A stretch of 64,000 nt of DNA, from positions 1 through 64,000 of the forward strand of contig JBGSNA010000199.1 of NCBI GenBank assembly GCA_041739875.1, read 5' to 3'. Position 1 is the stretch's first letter. Every line of letters begins with the position of its first letter. Below are positions 46,037-54,719 of the stretch, in pieces. The notes beneath the pieces are model-generated. The model did no database searches, had not been told where the DNA came from, and saw only the letters and a program-made list of their open reading frames with translations. The stretch comes from JBBSJZ01 sp041739875 (lineage in GTDB: Bacteria; Planctomycetota; Planctomycetia; Pirellulales; Pirellulaceae). A program made the translations under genes and the position numbers.

Positions 46037-46915
46037 CTAAAGGCTCTTGGCGCTGAACGTGTCACCTTGGCTCAAGTCGCCGGTGTCCAGTCCTTTGCGG
46101 AACCATCGCTCACGTTGGTCACTTGTTCCGTGCGTGAAGGTTTCTTTGCGAGGAGCTTGACCGGAACGGCGTTGTAACGTGTCATCACCGATCGCTGTTG
46201 CGGCTCGCAAGGCTTCTTGAACGTCGCCTGGTTCAATGATGTTCTGCATCCGATTGGCATGATGCAACATCACACCGGCAAAGAAGTCGGCTTGCAGTTC
46301 GAGTTTGACGGAGTACTCATTGTTTTCGACTTCGCTTAGTCGCGGACGCAGCGCATCGAGCTGGTCGGTGTAACCCAGCAGATTTTGCACATGGTGGCCA
46401 ACTTCGTGAGCGATAACGTACGCCTGTGCAAAGTCACCTGGCGCGTTGAGGTCTTGTGCGAGTTGTGCAAAGAAGGACGTATCGAGGTAAACTTTCTCGT
46501 CGGCCGGGCAATAGAACGGACCCGACGCTGCCGTCGCGCCACCGCATGCAGATTGAGTTTGGCCACTGAACAGTTTCATGGTCGGGTAGCGATACTGCTT
46601 TCCAGCTTCCATGAACAATCGGGACCAAACGTCTTCGGTATATCCAAGCACCGTTGCGCAGAATTCACCAGCCTCGACTTCCGCGGGAGAAAGTTCGCCA
46701 TCAGCTCCACGACCAGCCCCTGCGGGTGCCCCTGCCTGCTGGTTGTTTGCTTGCTGGTTATTCGCTTGTTGCAGGAACTGGCGAGGGTCACCGCCGAGCA
46801 AGACAATAATGATGGCGATGATCATTAAGCCAGCACCGCCACCGACGACTGCCGTACCAGACACTCCACGAGCGTCTTCCACATTTTCGCTTTGCCGACC
46901 GCCACGCCATCGCAT
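46037..46915 (-). CDS. Neutral zinc metallopeptidase, YpfJ family
   Basis: A 292-residue membrane-anchored peptidase-like protein. After MRWRGGRQSENVEDARG comes one membrane segment (VGGGAGLMIIAIIIVLLGG) and a low-complexity Gln/Asn/Ala linker of about 25 residues. The zinc motif HEVGHHVQNLLG and 'GQTQSACGGATAASGPFYCPADEKVYLD' are family hallmarks. The third ligand is expected in 'ELQADFFAGVM'. It is a predicted periplasmic peptidase; substrates are unknown. It is convergent with radC, the two stops lying 13 bases apart. Confidence 0.88.
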   Translation of the reverse strand: MRWRGGRQSENVEDARGVSGTAVVGGGAGLMIIAIIIVLLGGDPRQFLQQANNQQANNQQAGAPAGAGRGADGELSPAEVEAGEFCATVLGYTEDVWSRLFMEAGKQYRYPTMKLFSGQTQSACGGATAASGPFYCPADEKVYLDTSFFAQLAQDLNAPGDFAQAYVIAHEVGHHVQNLLGYTDQLDALRPRLSEVENNEYSVKLELQADFFAGVMLHHANRMQNIIEPGDVQEALRAATAIGDDTLQRRSGQAPRKETFTHGTSDQRERWFRKGLDTGDLSQGDTFSAKSL

Positions 46916-47006
46916 TTCAACACTCCACTGGACAGAATCGAACTAACACGCAAACTCATCTTTGTAAAATCTTGCCACCGAGTACGCCACCGGGCTATTT
47001 CATCGA

Positions 47007-47927
47007 ATGACCGCTTCTCGACAACTTGACTCCAATTCCAATGACTCTGGCTCGTCGGTATCACCGCGATCTCCAATCCGGTCGGGGTGGTTGAGGCCAT
47101 TGATATTCGCCGGAATTCTCACGTTGTTGTTCGCCAGTGGTCTTGTTGTCGCGACCTATTTTCAATTGGATGAAGCCTCGGCGATGCGAGCGGCGACCGA
47201 CCTTGCCATGCCGCTCGGTCTGGCTTGGTGCAGCACATTTTTTCTAGCAATGTTCTCTCTTTTCAGCGGCAAACGAAAGCTGGGGATTGGGCTGGTACTG
47301 GGCTGGTTTGCGTTGCAAGCGATCGGCAGTGACTACATTGCCCGGAAGGTGATGGGCCCAGTCGAGTGGCCTCGAGACCCAAGTGTTTTAGCAGATAAGA
47401 CTCCGTTTCGAACCGTGGTCTCGCTCGGCGGGAGCATTTCGATCAATGAAGACGGCACATTCGAAATTGGCGGTGATGGCCAGCGTGTCATGCTCGCCGC
47501 TCAACTTTGGCATTCGGGCGCAGCACAGTCCGTCATCACAACTGGGACCTCCTCCGACGGTGCGACCGATCCATCCGTCGCATGTCGAGCGATGCTCGAG
47601 TCCGTCGGCTTGCCTTCGAGTTGTATATACGAAATCAAAGGCCGAAACACCTTCGAGGAGATGCAATCGCTGAGCCAGTTTTTGCTAAATCCGCCTGAGG
47701 GGTTTCCGATCCAGGGTCGTGTCGGTTTGATCACGAGCGCGTTCCACATGCGTCGAGCGATGCGACTCGCCGAAGACCGAAATCTAGAACTTGTGCCGTT
47801 GCCGTGTAGCTATCGTGTTGGCATTCAGCCCAAGTTTTCACCTAGAACGCTCATTCCTGACGCTGGCTCTGCGGCGACGCTCGCAACAGCCTGCAAGGAG
47901 CGATTGGCTCGAATCTTAGGTCGCTGA
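47007..47927 (+). CDS. YdcF/SanA-like DUF218 membrane protein
   Basis: A 306-residue protein with two N-terminal membrane segments (PLIFAGILTLLFASGLVVATY and 'LGLAWCSTFFLAMFSLF') and a DUF218 domain. The domain is recognised by VVSLGGSI, 'GGDGQRVMLAAQLWHSGAAQSVITTG' and GRNTFEEMQSL, then 'VGLITSAFHMRRAMRLAED'. In E. coli, ElyC and SanA of this family affect envelope integrity, which fits its membrane location. The reaction is unknown. It is followed by a long gap containing transposase debris. Confidence 0.82.
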   Translation: MTASRQLDSNSNDSGSSVSPRSPIRSGWLRPLIFAGILTLLFASGLVVATYFQLDEASAMRAATDLAMPLGLAWCSTFFLAMFSLFSGKRKLGIGLVLGWFALQAIGSDYIARKVMGPVEWPRDPSVLADKTPFRTVVSLGGSISINEDGTFEIGGDGQRVMLAAQLWHSGAAQSVITTGTSSDGATDPSVACRAMLESVGLPSSCIYEIKGRNTFEEMQSLSQFLLNPPEGFPIQGRVGLITSAFHMRRAMRLAEDRNLELVPLPCSYRVGIQPKFSPRTLIPDAGSAATLATACKERLARILGR

Positions 47928-48010
47928 CCGGATGGGACCAGGAAAGCTGAATCAAGACGCGTCTGGTGGCGTTGTGAGAAGTGAATGGCCGAAACGCCCC
48001 GTTGTGCCCG

Positions 48011-48300
48011 TCATGCGCATGCTCTCGATCGCCCAGTGGCCGCGCACATACGCCCAGTGTCCACGCACATAACTTGCAAAGTGTTTAATGCCCATCGGGA
48101 TGGAAGCAATGAAGAAGCGAACCTCACTGGACGACGTTGCGACACTTGCACTTTGCCGAATCGCGACACCAACCGTTCGTAGCCCTGACCATTTTTCCAG
48201 ATTCGCAGGATCTTTCGGAACGGGCATTTGATAGTACGTGATCGGGAGGTGGCGATGCGTGACTTGAACGCTTCCGCAACCACCCGCCGAGACTGCACGC
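48011..48300 (-). pseudogene. ISAs1-family transposase remnant
   Basis: Minus-strand sequence encodes YYQMPVPKDPANLEKWSGLRTVG followed by EVRFFIASIPMGIKHFASYVRGHWA and IES, matching the C-terminal catalytic half of ISAs1 transposases, where a string such as 'WPGLKSIG' is followed by 'RYYISSL', 'RAVRGHW' and 'IE'. The region before YYQMPVP lies in another frame, and the line stops shortly after IES, so both ends are lost. A 21-base duplication repeats YVRGHWA. No terminal repeats were seen. It marks an old IS insertion between ydcF-like and the PEP carboxylase gene. Confidence 0.65.
48030..48071 (-). repeat. 21-base tandem duplication inside the transposase remnant
   Basis: Two units that differ at two bases each encode TVRGHWA-like YVRGHWA on the minus strand. 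It lies over a conserved catalytic-domain motif, so it is a decay event rather than a natural element of the family. Confidence 0.8.
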
Positions 48301-48707
48301 TGCCAATTTGCTCGCAAGGCTTGACGCAAGCGGGTCACTCTTTTTTCACTTCACGAATCGACGTTCACTTCAATGAGTATTCCGGCATCGCGGATTTACC
48401 CAGCGTGCTCGAACTACGAAGTGATTAACGCGGCATTTATTCACCACTAGCGGTGAGAAATGATGCCATTAGGCCTGTTGGGCTTTGGCGAAGTTCCAGC
48501 CAACTTGAACACTCAAATAGAAGTGCCGCGAATACTAGCAGCATTCAAGGAAAATGCAGCTTCGAATCACTTCGGCAAGTCGCACAGGAAATGTATTGGA
48601 GAAGGTGTCAAGAAGCAACTTCTTCAGTTAGGCTTTCAACGATTCCTGCTAACGGACATCGCTGGTCGCTTAAGAACACGTCGAACCCAGAAGTCGATAC
48701 GAAAATT

Positions 48708-51503
48708 ATGGAACACATTCAGCATCCGGAACTGCGGCGCGAGATCGGTTTCCTAGGAACGATCTTGGGTGAGACGATTCGTGAGCTTGCAGGCGAATCG
48801 ACATTCTCGCTTGTGGAGGAACTTCGCCGACTTGCTTGGGACCGACGAACAGGCGTAGAGAACTCCGACAAACGGATGGCCGAGCGAATCTCGAATCTCG
48901 GTGCCGAACAACTCGGCTTCATCATGCGCGCGTTCACCGTTTTCTTGGATCTACTGAATTTGGTTGAAGACCGACAGCGACTGCGTGTGCTTGGCGATCG
49001 AGAGCGCGCGACGTACCCCGAACCGCCTCGCGAGTCGATTCGCAACATCATTCTTGAACTCAAGAACACTGAAAAGTCACCCGAGCAAATTCAGTCGTTA
49101 TTGGATCAACTTCATATTGAACTCGTGTTCACAGCGCATCCAACAGATGCGAAACGCCGATCGGTGCGAAGCAAGCTGACAGCGGTTCGCGACTTGATGG
49201 GGCAACTCGATCAGAATCCGCTACCGGAACAACGAGATCGAATTGAGCAAGAGATTCGATGCGAACTCGCAAAACTTTGGCAAACCGAGTTTGTTCGTCC
49301 ACGGCGCCCGACCGTGATGCAGGAAGTCGCTCGTGGACTCTCCATTAAGCCCGTTCTATGGAATGAAATGCCATTCATTGCCGGAGAGCTTCGACGCGGG
49401 ATTCGTGAAAATTTTGGCGATACCGTCAAGCTGCGGCATCATTGCATTACCTTTGGTTCTTGGATTGGGGGCGATCGCGATGGGCACCCCGGCGTGACGG
49501 CGGACATCACCCGGGAAACGGTTTCTTGGTTACGACGCGAGGCGATTTCGTTTCATCTGCGCGCCTGTGAGACGCTATTCGAAACTTTAAGCATTTCCAA
49601 TCGCCAGACACGTATGGACGATCGGCTGGCGACATCCATCTCAAGTGCGACGTCGCAGTCTTCGGCGCTGAAAGATGAACTGGCCTCGTTGCCGCCCGAC
49701 GAACTGTGCCGCCAGTGGTTGGCGGTTATCCGATGGCGTCTGAAGCAGACACAGCAAGTGTCGCTGGGCGAAACAGCAGCCGATGAAACGGCGGACGCCA
49801 CAACCAACGCCTATTCATCTGCTCGGGCTCTAGCAGCCGACGTCAACCTGCTCATCCAATCGCTGGAGGGAAACGTCACCCAAAGTCGCATCACTCGTGA
49901 GCTTCATGCATGGCTAGAGCAGATTGGGACATTCGGCTTTCACTTCGCACGATTGGACGTACGCCAGAATGCGAAGGTTTATACGGATGTCATGGACTCG
50001 ATTTTCCGGCATTGCGGATACTGTGATCATTGGAAAACGTTAAACGAAGCTGAACGCATCGCGTTGCTTGAGCGAACATTGGATATCAAGCTTCCGCTAG
50101 AGGGCGTCAACGCATTGGACGTCCCGGCAAGTGGTGATACCCCGGAAACGTCGATGGTGGGCGAAACGCTTGCGATGTTCCGAATGTTGCATGAGGTAAC
50201 GAAGTCGTTTTCACCGGCGGCTCTTGGCGCTCAAGTCATCAGCATGACCGCTGCGCCGAGTGACGTGTTAACGGTTCTCTGGCTATGGAAACAAACTGGT
50301 AATTGGACAGAATCGGATCCTGAGAAATCCGTCATCTATCCCATCTCGCCATTGCTAGAGACGATCGAGGACTTGAAGGAAGGCCCCGGAATTTTGGAAG
50401 GGATGTTAAAGATCCCCGCTTATCGAGCGAATTTGCAACGGTTAAACAATCAGCAAATCATCATGCTCGGGTACTCCGACAGCACCAAAGACGGCGGTTA
50501 CTTGACGGCCTGCTGGTCGTTACACCAAGCCCAGAAAGAACTAACGGACGTTGCAAATCGGCACGGTATCGAGCTGACGTTCTTTCACGGGCGAGGCGGA
50601 TCATTGGGCAGAGGGGGCGGCCCTACGGCACGAAGCATCATGTCGTTGCCACAAGGATCTTTTCACGGATCCATTAGGCTGACGGAGCAGGGTGAGGTGC
50701 TGGCGGATCGCTACGACAATCCAGCGATCGCACGCCGACATTTGGAGCAACTCGTTTCGTCGTCTTTGTTAGCCGCCGGCAAACCGATACAAGCTCCATC
50801 GGACGAATGGCTCACGCTGATGGATCGGTTTTCGGCCAGTTCGTTTAAACACTATCGAGAGCTACTGGAAGCACCTCATTTTGTTGATTTCTTTCGCTGC
50901 GTTACCCCCATCTCAGAGATCGAAGAATTACCGATCGGCTCGCGACCGTCGAGGCGAAAACCGAATGGTGGCCTAGCAGATTTACGCGCCATTCCCTGGG
51001 TCTTTTCTTGGACGCAATCACGCTGCCTGTTGCCTGCCTGGTATGGCTTGGGGGCTGCGATGCAATCCATGGTCGATGATCCGCAACAGCGCGGGACACT
51101 GAAGGCGATGTATTGCAATTGGCCGTTCTTTCGTACAGTCGTGGATAATGCGGAGCTAGCTCTTGCAAAGTCCGACATGACGATCGCATCACGTTATGTT
51201 GACTTGATTGGCAACCAAGCCTTTCTAAAGCCCATCGCAGAACGGATCGACAAAGAGTTCAAGTCGGCAAGCGATGTGGTGCTTCAACTTACCGGACAAA
51301 ACGAATTGCTCGATGGAACACCGTGGCTCAAAGAATCAATTCGTGTCCGCAACCGGTTCATTGATCCCTTGAACTTAATCCAGGTGGAATTGCTTCGTCG
51401 TAGCCGCCAGCCGGAACTTGACGAACATGAAGCCAGCGAATTAAGGCAATTGTCCCGGCTATCGATTAACGGTATTGCCGCAGGCATGCGTACAAGTGGT
51501 TGA
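48708..51503 (+). CDS. ppc: Phosphoenolpyruvate carboxylase
   Basis: A 931-residue PEP carboxylase, near the usual length of about 900. It adds bicarbonate to phosphoenolpyruvate to give oxaloacetate for the citric acid cycle. The catalytic His motif is VFTAHPTDAKRRSV; later come GSWIGGDRDGHPGVT, 'MLGYSDSTKDGGYLTACW', FFHGRGGSLGRGGGPT and LPAWYGLGAAM. The N-terminus MEHIQHPELRREIGFLGTILGETIRE fits other PEPCs, so the ATG at 48708 is chosen although the frame is open back to 48453. Allosteric sites were not checked. Flanking genes are unrelated. Confidence 0.94.
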   Translation: MEHIQHPELRREIGFLGTILGETIRELAGESTFSLVEELRRLAWDRRTGVENSDKRMAERISNLGAEQLGFIMRAFTVFLDLLNLVEDRQRLRVLGDRERATYPEPPRESIRNIILELKNTEKSPEQIQSLLDQLHIELVFTAHPTDAKRRSVRSKLTAVRDLMGQLDQNPLPEQRDRIEQEIRCELAKLWQTEFVRPRRPTVMQEVARGLSIKPVLWNEMPFIAGELRRGIRENFGDTVKLRHHCITFGSWIGGDRDGHPGVTADITRETVSWLRREAISFHLRACETLFETLSISNRQTRMDDRLATSISSATSQSSALKDELASLPPDELCRQWLAVIRWRLKQTQQVSLGETAADETADATTNAYSSARALAADVNLLIQSLEGNVTQSRITRELHAWLEQIGTFGFHFARLDVRQNAKVYTDVMDSIFRHCGYCDHWKTLNEAERIALLERTLDIKLPLEGVNALDVPASGDTPETSMVGETLAMFRMLHEVTKSFSPAALGAQVISMTAAPSDVLTVLWLWKQTGNWTESDPEKSVIYPISPLLETIEDLKEGPGILEGMLKIPAYRANLQRLNNQQIIMLGYSDSTKDGGYLTACWSLHQAQKELTDVANRHGIELTFFHGRGGSLGRGGGPTARSIMSLPQGSFHGSIRLTEQGEVLADRYDNPAIARRHLEQLVSSSLLAAGKPIQAPSDEWLTLMDRFSASSFKHYRELLEAPHFVDFFRCVTPISEIEELPIGSRPSRRKPNGGLADLRAIPWVFSWTQSRCLLPAWYGLGAAMQSMVDDPQQRGTLKAMYCNWPFFRTVVDNAELALAKSDMTIASRYVDLIGNQAFLKPIAERIDKEFKSASDVVLQLTGQNELLDGTPWLKESIRVRNRFIDPLNLIQVELLRRSRQPELDEHEASELRQLSRLSINGIAAGMRTSG

Positions 51504-51877
51504 TAGCATGGTCGCATTGGGAAGCGAAGAGCTCGACTCAAGCACGGATTTGCCAGTGAAACGCAGCTTTCCAATGAAGTAGAAATTTTGACGTCTCGCA
51601 AAAATTTTCATTCGAGAAAACGGCAAGATGCTCGAAAAAATCACCCCTCTCCGTCCTGGCAGCGGTATTTCGCGGTTGACAGACAATGTTTCGGGTTGGT
51701 AATCCCCCAACAATCGTCTTTGGTGACGAGCAAACGAACAACCGAAGTTTCATTGTTTGCGAACACTTTGCGGGAAATGTTCGCCAGTTTCCACGAGTAA
51801 CTGGGGCACATACGGCTGTCACGACGGTTTCTGGGTCAATCGTCTCGGCAGACGGCTCGGCAATGAAATTTCACTGA
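51504..51877. other. Gap with possible 63-codon ORF, otherwise empty
   Basis: The region between PEP carboxylase and the LRR protein. A plus-strand frame of 63 codons (51686-51877, starting MFRVGNPPTIVFGDEQ) ends exactly where a strong hairpin starts, but has no ribosome-binding site. I cannot decide whether it is real. Several short minus-strand frames are unsupported. Confidence 0.25.
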
Positions 51878-51911
51878 GCATCGGGACGTCACTTCGGTGC
51901 CGTCCCGATGC
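51878..51911. terminator. Strong UUCG-capped hairpin
   Basis: GCATCGGGACG at 51878-51888 pairs perfectly with CGTCCCGATGC at 51901-51911, and the inner CAC/GTG pairs across one mismatch to close a TTCG tetraloop. That gives a stem of about 14 pairs. It lies between genes and has no long T run, so it may be a terminator, an RNA stability element or a processing site. Confidence 0.5.
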
Positions 51912-51928
51912 CAGGGTACAATTAACGC

Positions 51929-52966
51929 ATGAACGCCCCAGCATCACCCGATCCGAACGCCCCACTCGAATCAGCACCCACTCCGGCTGAAGATATCGAG
52001 GCGTTACCATCAACTGATTCGGCGGATACCCCTGCTGAGGATTCTCCTGCTATCAGCGTGACTGAGGTTGACGCTTTAGCTACTCCCAAAACTGAGACCA
52101 TAGCCGAGCCAGCAAATGGCGATGTCGGTAATGGCGATGTCGGTAATGCAGAGAACGGTAATGCCGATGTCGCAGCAGAGGTGGACCCGCTAGCGAGTCT
52201 GGCGTCGGGAAATCAAAGTCGACGAAAGCGACGTCGTCGTCGCCAGATCGTCTTGCTCGTGATACTGGCTATTGTGGGTGGCAGTGCTCTCGTGATTACC
52301 AACGGCACGGTCGAAGTCGTCCAAAACGAAACGCTGGCGATTAACCCTGGCTTTGTCATGGAACAAATGGTTCTTGATGCCAAGCGAGACTCCTCGATCG
52401 TCCTGCAAATTTCTGACTTTGAAGTGGATGACTCCATGATCGAGCAGCTTCGTTCACTGGAGCTGCTCGAGACTGTGATTATCGACCAGGGCGTTCTTAC
52501 CGACGCATCCATGGAAGTTTTCACGACGCTTCCGAAGCTACAGCACCTTCGACTTCGCATGTCACCGATTACTGACGAAGGCCTGTTAACGTTAAGCCGC
52601 TGCGAGTCGTTGCAAATACTCAATCTTCCGCATGCAGAGTGTTCGGCACTAGGCATCAAGCACCTCAAGGCGATCCCTAAACTCCGAATGATTCGTCTGA
52701 GTGCCCCAAAAATGGGCAATGAAATTACTCGCGAATTATCAGAATTGACGAGCCTGCGTTCAATCCACCTGATCGGGATTCCTGTGACCAACGATGGTTT
52801 AAAGAGGCTTGCAAGCATCCCGCATTTGGAGTCACTTTATCTGGACGATTCGGCCGTGACCGAGAGTGGTTGGCTATGGCTGTTCGAGCAACACCCTGAG
52901 CTACACGTTCATATCAACCAGCAACATCACGACCGCGATCCACACATCCATTTTCACCACGATTGA
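51929..52966 (+). CDS. Leucine-rich-repeat membrane protein
   Basis: A 345-residue protein. The first 90 residues are acidic and Ala/Pro-rich, including a 15-base repeat encoding NGDVG. A strongly basic patch (RRKRRRRRQ) precedes one membrane segment (IVLLVILAIVGGSALVI), so the acidic part is cytoplasmic. The outer part has leucine-rich repeats: LRSLELLETVIIDQG, LPKLQHLRLRMSPITDEGL, 'LTSLRSIHLIGIPVTNDGLKRL'. LRR proteins bind other proteins; the partner is unknown. TACAAT seven bases before the ATG might be a -10 box of a leaderless message. The stop overlaps the next frame. Confidence 0.72.
   Translation: MNAPASPDPNAPLESAPTPAEDIEALPSTDSADTPAEDSPAISVTEVDALATPKTETIAEPANGDVGNGDVGNAENGNADVAAEVDPLASLASGNQSRRKRRRRRQIVLLVILAIVGGSALVITNGTVEVVQNETLAINPGFVMEQMVLDAKRDSSIVLQISDFEVDDSMIEQLRSLELLETVIIDQGVLTDASMEVFTTLPKLQHLRLRMSPITDEGLLTLSRCESLQILNLPHAECSALGIKHLKAIPKLRMIRLSAPKMGNEITRELSELTSLRSIHLIGIPVTNDGLKRLASIPHLESLYLDDSAVTESGWLWLFEQHPELHVHINQQHHDRDPHIHFHHD
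52115..52174 (+). repeat. In-frame 15-base repeats in the LRR protein gene
   Basis: AATGGCGATGTCGGT occurs twice exactly at 52115 and 52130, followed by two diverged units. It encodes NGDVG repeats in the cytoplasmic acidic region. Length is a multiple of three, so copy changes stay in frame. Confidence 0.85.
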
Positions 52967-52989
52967 AGTCTCAAGAGAATTGCATCGGT

Positions 52990-54144
52990 ATGAAGACCGG
53001 AAACGAGTTTGCCAGTAGTTCCTCAGCCGCTCGACTCGCGGCGTTAAAAGCGAGCCTGGAGAAGCACAAGATCGACGCGATGTTCGTGACCGACGAGATC
53101 AACGTACGATATCTCAGCGGATTCACCGGGGACAGCTCCTTTCTGCTGGTCACACCCGACGACACTCGCATACTCAGTGATGGTCGATACACGACCCAGC
53201 TTGCTCAAGAATGTCCATCGATCCCTACCGCGATCCGATTGTCCAATAAAGCGATGATCGATCTTGTCGCCGAACAAATCGCCCCGCTTGGCGACATGCG
53301 GATTGGGTTTGAGTCGTCGACGGTCAGCGTTGCGATGCACACGGCTTTGCAAGCGAAGTGCGGTTCGGCGAAATGGACGGCGACGGTGGGTGTCGTCGAA
53401 CAGCAGCGACTCGTGAAGGACGCCGGCGAGATCGGGCTGATCCGAAACGCAATTTACATCGCCCAGCGGGCGTATCAATCTGTCGTCCCCAAATTGCGGC
53501 CGAACTGGACTGAACTTGAGATTGCGCATGAGATGGAGTCGACCATGCGGGTGCTCGGTGCTGAGGGAGTCAGCTTTGCATCGATTATCGGCTCCGGCGT
53601 CTCGGGCGCGCTACCGCATTATCGACCTCGCTCCGTGACGCTCGCGGATACCGCGAGCCTGCTGATGGATTTCGGTGCTAAGTACCAAGGTTACGCTAGC
53701 GATATCACGCGAACGCTTGGTAACCAACAGGCAGCTGGATCAGCCTTTAGCGGGGTACGGGCCACGGTGAGCGATAAGTTCAAACGGGCACACGCCGCCG
53801 TTCTGGAAGCTCAATTGGCAGCCATCGATTTAATGGCTCCAGGCGTTCCCGCCAAGGAAGTTGATGCCGTCGCTCGAGAGGTGCTGTCTAAACACGGGTT
53901 GGCCGAAGCCTTCGTTCACGGGCTCGGTCACGGTATTGGGCTTCAAATCCACGAAGCACCGCGAATGTCCGCGATCAGCGAGGAAACGCTCGCCGCTGGG
54001 ATGGTGATAACGGTGGAACCGGGAGTCTACCTCCAAGGTGAGTTTGGGATTCGGATCGAGGACGACGTTCTGATCACTGAGGGGGGGCGAGAGGTTCTCA
54101 CATCTCTCGGTAAGGGCCTCGATGATTGTACGTTAATGATGTAA
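52990..54144 (+). CDS. M24 aminopeptidase, Xaa-Pro type
   Basis: A 384-residue pita-bread metallopeptidase of the PepP/PepQ class. The N-terminal creatinase-like domain has IDAMFVTDEINVRYLSGFTGD. The catalytic domain ligands are visible: Asp and Asp in MDFGAKYQGYASDITRT, His in HGLGHGIGLQIHE, Glu in ITVEPGVYL and Glu in IRIEDDVLI. It removes N-terminal residues next to proline. The ATG at 52990 is used; a TTG at 52963 that overlaps the LRR stop is less likely. It precedes accB by 19 bases. This gene commonly sits before accBC in bacteria. Confidence 0.9.
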   Translation: MKTGNEFASSSSAARLAALKASLEKHKIDAMFVTDEINVRYLSGFTGDSSFLLVTPDDTRILSDGRYTTQLAQECPSIPTAIRLSNKAMIDLVAEQIAPLGDMRIGFESSTVSVAMHTALQAKCGSAKWTATVGVVEQQRLVKDAGEIGLIRNAIYIAQRAYQSVVPKLRPNWTELEIAHEMESTMRVLGAEGVSFASIIGSGVSGALPHYRPRSVTLADTASLLMDFGAKYQGYASDITRTLGNQQAAGSAFSGVRATVSDKFKRAHAAVLEAQLAAIDLMAPGVPAKEVDAVAREVLSKHGLAEAFVHGLGHGIGLQIHEAPRMSAISEETLAAGMVITVEPGVYLQGEFGIRIEDDVLITEGGREVLTSLGKGLDDCTLMM

Positions 54145-54163
54145 AACACTGGCTGGCAAAGAC

Positions 54164-54673
54164 ATGTCTGAACGTAACGACGGTGACAAGAGCATGAGCA
54201 AAGGCGGAAAGCCCACGGGTGATGTTTTCGATTTAGAACGCATTCGCCAAATTGTTGAGCTGATGGAACAGCACGAACTGAGCGAAATCGACCTCCAACA
54301 AGGCGACGATAAAATTCGCCTTGCCCGAGGTTCAGCTGCGCCGGTGTATATGCCAGCCCCCATGGCACATTCAGCTCCAGCACCAGTCGCTTCACCGGCG
54401 ACGGCCGCGGTTGGTGGCGATCGCGCTGGAACGATCACCATCAAGGCGCCGATGGTGGGTACGTTCTATGGCCGTGCCAACCCAGAGTCAGAGCCCTTCG
54501 TCAAAGTTGGCTCGATGGTGACCGAAGACACCGTGGTGTGCATCGTCGAAGCCATGAAGGTGTTCAACGAGATCCCGGCCGAGTGTCGCGGTAAGATCGT
54601 CGAAGTGTTGGCTAGTGACCAGCAAGCAGTCGACTTTGGCAAACCACTATTCCGAGTCGAGACGTCTAGCTGA
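54164..54673 (+). CDS. accB: Biotin carboxyl carrier protein of acetyl-CoA carboxylase
   Basis: A 169-residue carrier protein. The N-terminal helix (FDLERIRQIVELMEQHELSEIDLQQG) is typical, followed by a Pro/Ala linker and the biotinyl domain. The modified lysine is in VEAMKVFNEI, with GTFYGRANPESEPFVKVG before it. It carries carboxybiotin between the AccC and AccAD parts in the first step of fatty acid synthesis. The start ATG at 54164 gives a slightly long N-terminus. Spacing to accC is 46 bases, suggesting one operon. Confidence 0.93.
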   Translation: MSERNDGDKSMSKGGKPTGDVFDLERIRQIVELMEQHELSEIDLQQGDDKIRLARGSAAPVYMPAPMAHSAPAPVASPATAAVGGDRAGTITIKAPMVGTFYGRANPESEPFVKVGSMVTEDTVVCIVEAMKVFNEIPAECRGKIVEVLASDQQAVDFGKPLFRVETSS

Positions 54674-54719
54674 TTTTCTCTGGCCCTTTTCCATAGCTCT
54701 GGTCCAAACACGTCCCAAG

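Larger units (their letters stand above)
47928..48707. other. Long gap with a decayed transposase, no intact gene
   Basis: About 780 bases. The part from roughly 48010 to 48300 holds a broken ISAs1-type transposase on the minus strand (separate entry). The remainder, 48301-48707, has only unsupported short frames, including one on the plus strand (48460-48756) that overlaps the PEP carboxylase start in another frame and has no family resemblance. Confidence 0.6.

Noticed and set aside
47952..48338. Intact 128-residue gene on the minus strand
   Set aside because: Its central part matches ISAs1 transposase but both ends are missing and the upstream part is in another frame; it is a remnant.
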